Shown: positions 34,732 through 40,746 of the stretch, piece after piece
Numbering within the stretch: the first letter of the stretch is position 1
How the letters are laid out: each line of letters begins with the position of its first letter
Assembly: GCA_002796245.1 (NCBI GenBank)
Contig: PCWT01000031.1
Coordinates: 11,139 to 51,884, forward strand
Origin: Gammaproteobacteria bacterium CG11_big_fil_rev_8_21_14_0_20_46_22
GTDB taxonomy: Bacteria > Pseudomonadota > Gammaproteobacteria > UBA12402
Direction of reading: 5' to 3'
Length of the DNA stretch: 40,746 nucleotides
Program-made: the position numbers and the translations under genes
The notes under the pieces: model-generated
What the model saw: the letters and a program-made list of their open reading frames with translations, nothing else
What the model was told of the DNA's origin: nothing
Databases searched by the model: none

Positions 34732-34955
34732 TCCAAGCACTCCAACAAGTCGAGCATGGCTAAATCTTGCTTGCGCAGGCTAATATCAAAACCGTGTATG
34801 GTGATATGAACAGGATCGCCTAAGGGTGCAACACGCTGCACTTCAAACACCGCACCAGGCACCACGCCCATGGCTAAAAGCTTTTGACGAAAATACGGTT
34901 TAAGGCCCTTTTTCAGCGCCATGATTTTGATTTTTTTACCGGCCACGTACTGCAC
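34728..34955 (-). CDS. feoA: Ferrous iron transport protein FeoA
   Basis: The 75-residue SH3-like protein supports FeoB. The motifs LLAMGVVPGAVFEVQRVAPLG and SLRKQDLAMLDLL are family-typical. The start is the GTG at 34955, with GGGG about 8 bp before it. A Fur box lies 60-80 bp upstream. Confidence 0.95.
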   Translation of the reverse strand: MQYVAGKKIKIMALKKGLKPYFRQKLLAMGVVPGAVFEVQRVAPLGDPVHITIHGFDISLRKQDLAMLDLLECLE

Positions 34956-34988
34956 GTGATAACCCCTGCGAGCGTTGTGCGAGGGCCA

Positions 34989-35018
34989 AGTATATACCTG
35001 AAATTGTGTCGTTGTAAA
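34989..35018 (-). promoter_or_regulatory. Predicted feoABC promoter
   Basis: On the minus strand TTTACA (35013-35018) overlaps the Fur box and TATACT (34989-34994) follows at 18 bp. An alternative -10 TATATA (34991-34996) gives a 16-bp spacer. Fur binding would cover the -35 box. Confidence 0.5.
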
Positions 35019-35036
35019 TGAGAATGGTTCTCATTT
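35016..35036. promoter_or_regulatory. Fur box upstream of feoABC
   Basis: AAATGAGAA-TGG-TTCTCATTT is a perfect 9-bp inverted repeat, close to the Fur consensus (GATAATGATAATCATTATC). Its place at the -35 region predicts repression of feoABC when iron is plentiful. Confidence 0.85.
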
Positions 35037-35043
35037 GTGAGGC

Positions 35044-35376
35044 TTATTTTTTCACAAACTCAGCTTTGAGCTTCATCGGGCCAATGCCTGGCACCTTGCA
35101 ATCGATTTCATGGTCGCCATCGACTAAGCGAATGTTTTTGACTTTGGTGCCGACTTTAATCACCAGCGAGGTGTTTTTCACTTTTAAATCTTTGATCAGC
35201 GTGATGGTATCACCATCGCTTAACACATTGCCGTTGGCGTCTTTGACAACACGTGCATCATCAGCGCTCGGCACCTGCTCAGCAGACCACTCGTGAGCAC
35301 ATTCAGGGCAAATCAAGAAACTGCCGTCTTGGTAAGTGAATTCAGATTGGCACTGAGGGCAAGCCGGTAATGTCAT
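35044..35376 (-). CDS. yjdM: PhnA/YjdM-family zinc-ribbon protein
   Basis: The 110-residue protein has an N-terminal zinc ribbon (CPQCQSEF...CPECAHEW) and the C-terminal PhnA domain ([23 protein letters not shown]). Despite its historical name PhnA, it is not shown to be needed for phosphonate use and its role is unclear. The ATG at 35376 is 1 bp after the trxB stop, so the genes are coupled. A longer frame reading into trxB is a shadow. Confidence 0.93.
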   Translation of the reverse strand: MTLPACPQCQSEFTYQDGSFLICPECAHEWSAEQVPSADDARVVKDANGNVLSDGDTITLIKDLKVKNTSLVIKVGTKVKNIRLVDGDHEIDCKVPGIGPMKLKAEFVKK

Positions 35377-35377
35377 A

Positions 35378-36450
<1,073 letters not shown>

Positions 36451-36475
36451 ATTCACAAAGACGATAACCCGGCAT

Positions 36476-37351
36476 TTACCAGCCAGTGATCTCTTTCAAA
36501 GCATTACCCATTTCAGCCGGTGACTTCACGGTTTTCACACCCGCCGCTTCAAGCGCTGCAAACTTCTCAGCCGCAGTACCTTTACCGCCAGAAATAATCG
36601 CACCAGCATGGCCCATACGCTTACCTTCAGGCGCTGTGACACCCGCAATGTAGGCCACAACAGGCTTAGTCACATTCGCTTTAATAAAGGCTGCCGCTTC
36701 TTCTTCAGCCGAACCACCAATTTCACCGACCATGATGATGGCTTCCGTTTGTGGATCGTCTTGGAACATGGCCAAGACATCGACAAAGTTCATACCTGGG
36801 ATAGGATCGCCGCCGATACCCACGCAAGTCGACTGGCCAAAGCCTAGGTCTGTGGTTTGTTTCACCGTTTCATACGTCAATGTGCCTGAGCGTGAGACGA
36901 TACCGACTTTACCCGGCAAATGAATATGACCCGGCATGATACCGATTTTACATTCACCCGGCGTGATCACACCTGGACAGTTCGGGCCGATCATGCGCGC
37001 TTTCGTGTTTTTCTCGATGTAATATTTCACTTCAAGCATATCCATCGTTGGAATACCTTCGGTGATACACACAATCAACTCGATACCGGCATCAGCTGCT
37101 TCTAAGATTGAATCTTTACAAAATGGCGCTGGCACATAAATCACAGTGGCTGTCGCACCCGTGGCATCGACTGCTTCACGCACTGTGTCAAACACAGGAA
37201 GGCCTAGATGTTTTTGACCACCTTTACCGGGTGTGACACCGCCGACCATTTTCGTGCCGTAAGCAATCGCTTGTTCAGAATGAAAGGTACCGTTTTTACC
37301 GGTAAACCCCTGGCAAATCACTTTGGTGTCTTTGTTAATTAAAATACTCAT
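36476..37351 (-). CDS. sucD: Succinyl-CoA synthetase, alpha subunit
   Basis: SucD binds CoA and carries the phospho-histidine of this TCA-cycle enzyme, which makes ATP or GTP from succinyl-CoA. The active histidine is about residue 248 in [18 protein letters not shown]. The CoA-binding Rossmann start is [18 protein letters not shown]. The 291-residue length is normal. A GAGAG ribosome binding site precedes the ATG. It follows sucC with a 111-bp gap that holds a palindromic repeat. Confidence 0.98.
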   Translation of the reverse strand: MSILINKDTKVICQGFTGKNGTFHSEQAIAYGTKMVGGVTPGKGGQKHLGLPVFDTVREAVDATGATATVIYVPAPFCKDSILEAADAGIELIVCITEGIPTMDMLEVKYYIEKNTKARMIGPNCPGVITPGECKIGIMPGHIHLPGKVGIVSRSGTLTYETVKQTTDLGFGQSTCVGIGGDPIPGMNFVDVLAMFQDDPQTEAIIMVGEIGGSAEEEAAAFIKANVTKPVVAYIAGVTAPEGKRMGHAGAIISGGKGTAAEKFAALEAAGVKTVKSPAEMGNALKEITGW

Positions 37352-37382
37352 TGTTTACTCTCTTCTAAAAATTTCTAGTCTT

Positions 37383-37455
37383 GTCATTGCAAAGCTCTCG
37401 CACTCGAAACAATCTGATTAAGATTGCCGCACTCACGCTGTTCGCTCGCAATGAC
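37383..37455. repeat. GCGAGGAG-type palindromic repeat, diverged copy 6
   Basis: A 73-bp diverged copy (GTCATTGCAAAGCTCTCGC ... TTCGCTCGCAATGAC) between sucC and sucD. It would be transcribed with the operon and fold into a hairpin in the mRNA. Confidence 0.7.
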
Positions 37456-37462
37456 GCTAAAA

Positions 37463-38629
37463 TTATTCGCCCTTGGTGACTTTCACAATCGCTTGTGCTG
37501 CGCCGGCCAAGCTATCAGCCGGTGTTAAGTTCAAGCCGCTATTGGCCAACTTCTCAGCGCCCAGCTCTGCGTTGTTACCCTCAAGGCGCACAACCACAGG
37601 GACTTTCACTTCGACTTCTTTCACCGCTTCAATGATACCTTCGGCGATCATGTCACAACGCACGATACCACCGAAGATATTCACCAAAATACCTTTAACG
37701 TTTTCATCGGATAAAATGATTTTGAACGCCTCTGTTACGCGCTCTTTGGTCGCACCACCGCCCACGTCGAGGAAGTTTGCCGGTTGGCCGCCGTAAAGTT
37801 TGATGATATCCATGGTCGCCATGGCAAGACCCGCGCCGTTAACCATACAGCCGATATCACCATCCAACGCAATGTAGTTTAATTCCCAATCTTTCGCGCG
37901 GTTTTCACGCTCGTCTTCCTGTTCTGGATCACGCATCGCTTTTAAATCTGGGTGACGATACAAGGCATTTTCGTCGATCACCATTTTGCAATCTAGGCAC
38001 GTTAAGTCACCATTGTCTTGAATGACCAATGGGTTCACTTCCAACAAGGCTAGATCTTTTTCAGCAAACAATTTGCCAAGACCCGTTAAAATGTGTGCGA
38101 ACTGTTTCATTTGTTTCGCATCAAGGCCTAGCTTAAACGCCACTTCGCGGCACTGATACGGCATCACGCCAACCAAAGGATCGACGACGATTTGCAAAAT
38201 TTTCTCAGGTGTTGCTTTTGCTACCTCTTCAATTTCCACACCACCTTCGGTTGATACCATAAACACCACGCGACGTGTCGCACGGTCGACCACCGCACCT
38301 AAATACAATTCTTTGGCAATGTCGCACGGCTCAGCGATAAACAATTTATTGACCGGCTGACCTTTCTCATCAGTTTGGAACGTGACCAAACGAGAACCCA
38401 ACAAACGACGCGCTTCTGACTCGAGCTCGTCACGTGAGGTGACAAACTTCACACCACCGGCTTTACCACGACCGCCGGCATGCACTTGTGCCTTGACGAT
38501 CCAGGCGTTACCGCCCAACGTTTGAGCAGCTTTCACCGCCTCTTCGACGTTTGATACGACAATACCTTTCGGTGCCGGTAAGCCGTAATCTGCTAATAAG
38601 GTTTTCGCTTGATATTCATGTAAATTCAT
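37463..38629 (-). CDS. sucC: Succinyl-CoA synthetase, beta subunit
   Basis: SucC is the nucleotide-binding subunit with an ATP-grasp fold. [22 protein letters not shown] is the conserved N-terminus. [20 protein letters not shown] forms the nucleotide loop. [18 protein letters not shown] holds the metal ligands, and [13 protein letters not shown] marks the power helix region. The 388 residues equal the E. coli length. An AAGGAT ribosome binding site lies 8 bp before the ATG. It is the first gene of sucCD; no sucAB lies directly upstream here. Confidence 0.98.
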   Translation of the reverse strand: MNLHEYQAKTLLADYGLPAPKGIVVSNVEEAVKAAQTLGGNAWIVKAQVHAGGRGKAGGVKFVTSRDELESEARRLLGSRLVTFQTDEKGQPVNKLFIAEPCDIAKELYLGAVVDRATRRVVFMVSTEGGVEIEEVAKATPEKILQIVVDPLVGVMPYQCREVAFKLGLDAKQMKQFAHILTGLGKLFAEKDLALLEVNPLVIQDNGDLTCLDCKMVIDENALYRHPDLKAMRDPEQEDERENRAKDWELNYIALDGDIGCMVNGAGLAMATMDIIKLYGGQPANFLDVGGGATKERVTEAFKIILSDENVKGILVNIFGGIVRCDMIAEGIIEAVKEVEVKVPVVVRLEGNNAELGAEKLANSGLNLTPADSLAGAAQAIVKVTKGE

Positions 38630-38743
38630 GGATTGTTATCCTTTTTGAACCGTATAAGATTAGAGATGTTTCCGGCGCAAAGACTACGCCAATAGGCAGT
38701 AAAAATCAAGTGAGTAAGGTCTCTCGTGGCAAGGACATGAAAA

Positions 38744-38886
38744 GGCACAGGTGCGCGCTTTTTCGATTTGCGCTTGCCTTACCTCGCGCGCCCGCTTCGC
38801 CGAGCTTGTAGTCTCGGCTATGCTCATGCGCTGATTGCTCGGCAAGGGGAGGCAAGCCCAAATCCCTTTTGCACGCGACCTGTGCC
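38744..38886 (-). ncRNA. Structured RNA candidate, 6S-like (ssrS?)
   Basis: A 143-nt stretch folds into one long rod. The pairs from the outside in are GGCACAGGT/ACCTGTGCC (9 bp), GCGTGC/GCGCGC (6 bp with one G-U), GATTTG/CAAATC (6 bp), GCTTGCCT/AGGCAAGC (8 bp), then a large asymmetric bubble with CCCCT on the 5' side, and GCCGAGC/GCTCGGC (7 bp) under a 31-nt apical loop. The G-U pair is possible only on the minus strand (A-C on the plus) and TTTT follows the last stem there, so minus is favoured. A closed stem, central bubble and apical stem is the layout of 6S RNA, and CCCCT next to GCTCGG resembles the gammaproteobacterial bubble. A second pairing, GCCGAG/CTCGGC, competes with the apical stem. 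No clear promoter was found. A hairpin-type MITE or a sucC leader structure is the alternative. Confidence 0.42.
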
Positions 38887-38963
38887 AACAGTGTGCCTCT
38901 CAGGATTGATCAAAAAGGGCGCAAAAAACGGCTTTGAAAAACTTATCCAAACCTATTCTTGAA

Positions 38964-40523
38964 CTAAGCTCGATTTTGAGGCTGCGAGACCGAATCCGGA
39001 GCCTTTCGGCCCTCCAGCCAAACAATGCTCAAAATGAGCCCAAGAATGGCCACGCCGAACAAAACCCACATGCTGACACGCAAAGCGTGAGAGTAAGAGT
39101 GCCCAAGCAAGGCGCTCACATCCGTATACAAGTGGCCCGGGAACATCGCCTTGACCTGTCTTGCGGGCAGACTGCCTTTAAGCGCATACAAAACCTTGCC
39201 GCTCAGCTCTGGGCTCATCAGACTGGGGTAATGCGACAAATCCCGGTCTAAAAAATGCGCAGCGGTTTGCTCAAAAATCGTGGAAATCACCGCTGCACCC
39301 AAACTAGAGCCAAACCAACGGATCATCATCATTTTGCCGTTAGCCAAGCCCGTTTTTTCCGGCGGCATATGGCGCATGGTCACTTTCACCAACAAGGATG
39401 TGCTAATCACAAAACCGAAAGCCATCAAAGCAAAGCCAATCGTGATATACCAATATGGGGTGCACTCGTGTACAAAGGCCAGCGACAGCGTCGAGAGTGC
39501 CATCAAAACAAAGGCCGTTATTGCGACGATTTTAGGATTGAGTTTATCGGCAATTTGGGTGAGCACATAGGCCGTAATAAAAAAGACCACTGAAAATGGC
39601 AAGAAGGCTAAGCCCGCCTCCAAAGCCGAAAAGCCATACACGCTTTGCAAATAAATACCGAAGACAAACAGCCAGGCGATCATAATAAAATAACCCAGCA
39701 TAGCGATAAAACTGCCCGCAAAAAATTGGCGTACTCTAAACAAAGGGTAATCCAGTAAACTGTGCTTAATGACTGCCTCAGCAATTAAGAGCGCGATGAG
39801 CGCAACGACAAACACAGCCAACACAATCAACGCACGATGGCTTAACCATCCCCAATTATCACCTTGCGATAAATACACGGTTAAACTCATCATACTGATG
39901 ACAAGCAAAACCAGGCCGATAATATCAAAATGAATCTCACTCATCGCACGTTCACGACGCTTCATGAGGAGCGACACGAAGATCATGGCAATAAACGCAA
40001 TCGGCACATTGACCCAAAAGGCCATACGCCAACTAAAAAAATGAATCAACAAACCACCCATTACTGGCCCCAAACTCATGCCCAAGCCCGTACCCGCCAC
40101 GATCGCAGAAGTCGGTACGCCACGTTTTTCAGGTTCATAACTTTTGGCCACCCAAGTGAGTGCGCCAATAATAATGAACGAGCCAAACGCACCCTGAAGA
40201 ATACGAAAGGCGATAATCCAATAAATATTATCAGACAAGGCAATCGCCGCTGAAAAGATCGCAAACGCCAGCAAGCCGATATTGACGATTTTTTTAGCGC
40301 CAAACATATCAGCCAGCTTGCCGGCAATCACATAAAATGAGGCATTACCAATCGCGTAACCTGCCAGTAACCACTGAAGCAAGGAAATACTTACGCCCAG
40401 AGACACTGCCAAGGGCTCGATCGCCACGCCCATGATCATCAGATCCACACCGACCATCAAGGGCGGTATCACCAAAGTAAGCAAAATCCAAATAGAAACC
40501 TTTTGTTTGATTGCGTCGGCCAT
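38964..40523 (-). CDS. DHA2-family MFS drug exporter
   Basis: The ~519-residue protein has about 14 membrane helices, as expected for the EmrB/QacA (DHA2) group of proton-driven exporters. Motifs: LLQWLLAGYAIGNASFYVIAGKLADMFGAKK (helix 2 and motif A), FRILQGAFGSFIIIGAL (motif B) and GTGLGMSLGPVMGGLLI (antiporter motif C). It would export lipophilic compounds, acids or dyes. The second ATG (40523) has AAGG at a better distance than the first (40529). No periplasmic adaptor gene (EmrA type) is adjacent. Confidence 0.9.
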   Translation of the reverse strand: MADAIKQKVSIWILLTLVIPPLMVGVDLMIMGVAIEPLAVSLGVSISLLQWLLAGYAIGNASFYVIAGKLADMFGAKKIVNIGLLAFAIFSAAIALSDNIYWIIAFRILQGAFGSFIIIGALTWVAKSYEPEKRGVPTSAIVAGTGLGMSLGPVMGGLLIHFFSWRMAFWVNVPIAFIAMIFVSLLMKRRERAMSEIHFDIIGLVLLVISMMSLTVYLSQGDNWGWLSHRALIVLAVFVVALIALLIAEAVIKHSLLDYPLFRVRQFFAGSFIAMLGYFIMIAWLFVFGIYLQSVYGFSALEAGLAFLPFSVVFFITAYVLTQIADKLNPKIVAITAFVLMALSTLSLAFVHECTPYWYITIGFALMAFGFVISTSLLVKVTMRHMPPEKTGLANGKMMMIRWFGSSLGAAVISTIFEQTAAHFLDRDLSHYPSLMSPELSGKVLYALKGSLPARQVKAMFPGHLYTDVSALLGHSYSHALRVSMWVLFGVAILGLILSIVWLEGRKAPDSVSQPQNRA

Positions 40524-40588
40524 CGCCATTCCTTAATTCAATCATGTATCTTTCAACAGTGAGACCAAAAGATCAAGCAGAACTGCAT

Positions 40589-40617
40589 TTGACACCGAAT
40601 GGGTTTTTACCTAGAGT
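40589..40617 (+). promoter_or_regulatory. Strong sigma-70 promoter at the right edge
   Basis: A perfect TTGACA (40589-40594), a 17-bp spacer and TAGAGT (40612-40617, four of six) lie upstream of a perfect AAGGAGG ribosome binding site. The promoter is divergent from the exporter gene. Confidence 0.65.
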
Positions 40618-40641
40618 GAAACGATTATCAAGGAGGCCGCT

Positions 40642-40746
40642 ATGAACAATCTTAGGGCCTTATATGGACTCGCTCCGTATTGTCAAAGAATAATTTCTCG
40701 ATGATTTAAAAAATGGTAAAGATTGCGACCATATATCCGACATCTC
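40642..40746 (+). pseudogene. Start of a broken or very short ORF at the window edge
   Basis: The ATG at 40642 follows AAGGAGG but gives only 20 codons (MNNLRALYGLAPYCQRIISR, then TGA). Another frame from an ATG at 40664 reads MDSLRIVKE, a TAA (40691-40693), and then an open polar stretch (FLDDLKNGKDCDHISDI) to the window end. This looks like one gene damaged by a frameshift and a nonsense change, or a short leader peptide followed by a gene that begins beyond the window. Confidence 0.35.

Noticed and set aside
38744-38886. 4.5S (SRP) RNA, RNase P RNA or tmRNA
   Set aside because: The SRP tetraloop and bulge signature, the RNase P conserved cores and a tRNA-like end with tag frame are all absent.

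Overview
The window looks like the chromosome of a gammaproteobacterium, most likely an intracellular or amoeba-associated member of the Legionellales (Coxiella/Legionella/Aquicella side). That is an inference from three things: the housekeeping proteins are gammaproteobacterial in type (RuvA, RuvC, YebC, RlmN, ClpB, SucCD); there is a tandem pair of Pht-like MFS transporters; and many short palindromic repeats and mini-elements are mixed with orphan genes for secreted or possible effector proteins. No tRNA, rRNA, CRISPR array or prophage was seen.

Layout. 0-3.4 kb: mfd, apparently leaderless. 3.5-5.6 kb: a small secreted protein and a GH5 cellulase without a signal peptide. 5.6-9.3 kb: the minus-strand operon aspS-yebC-ruvC-ruvA, with a hairpin leader before aspS. 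9.3-10.2 kb: a graveyard of broken secreted-protein genes and repeats. 10.2-11.6 kb: an orphan gene. 11.6-14.9 kb: a nested mobile region in which a REP palindrome was entered by a transposase-less mini-element with IS1111/IS110-like ends, which was then entered by an IS4-like insertion sequence; a second, uninterrupted mini-element sits in another REP 1.4 kb away. A secreted alpha/beta hydrolase and a YciI-like protein lie between them.

15-18.3 kb: a secreted orphan, rlmN with a PilF-like lipoprotein gene, and ndk, separated by repeats. 18.4-23.3 kb: clpB (with a good sigma-32-type promoter), a universal stress protein, a small membrane protein and an APC permease on one strand. 23.4-28.2 kb: two adjacent Pht-like MFS transporters, a divergent secreted protein interrupted by an in-frame TAG, and a sugar-porter MFS protein. 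28.3-32.3 kb: accessory genes (an orphan, a secreted protein whose C-terminus comes from a repeat, an ABM monooxygenase, a GFA protein, a GNAT acetyltransferase and another secreted protein), with a 165-bp MITE.

32.3-35.0 kb: feoA-feoB-feoC behind a near-ideal Fur box, for ferrous iron uptake. 35.0-36.3 kb: trxB and a PhnA/YjdM-type zinc-ribbon protein. 36.5-38.6 kb: sucC-sucD (succinyl-CoA synthetase) with a repeat between the two genes. 38.74-38.89 kb: a strongly structured 143-nt candidate RNA with 6S-like architecture. 39.0-40.5 kb: a DHA2-family MFS exporter. At the right edge a strong promoter and ribosome binding site lead into a short or broken plus-strand ORF.

The most interesting material is the repeat biology: at least three families of short palindromes or mini-elements are scattered between genes, some supply stop codons and C-terminal residues to neighbouring genes, and one family appears to be inserted at the same position of REP elements.
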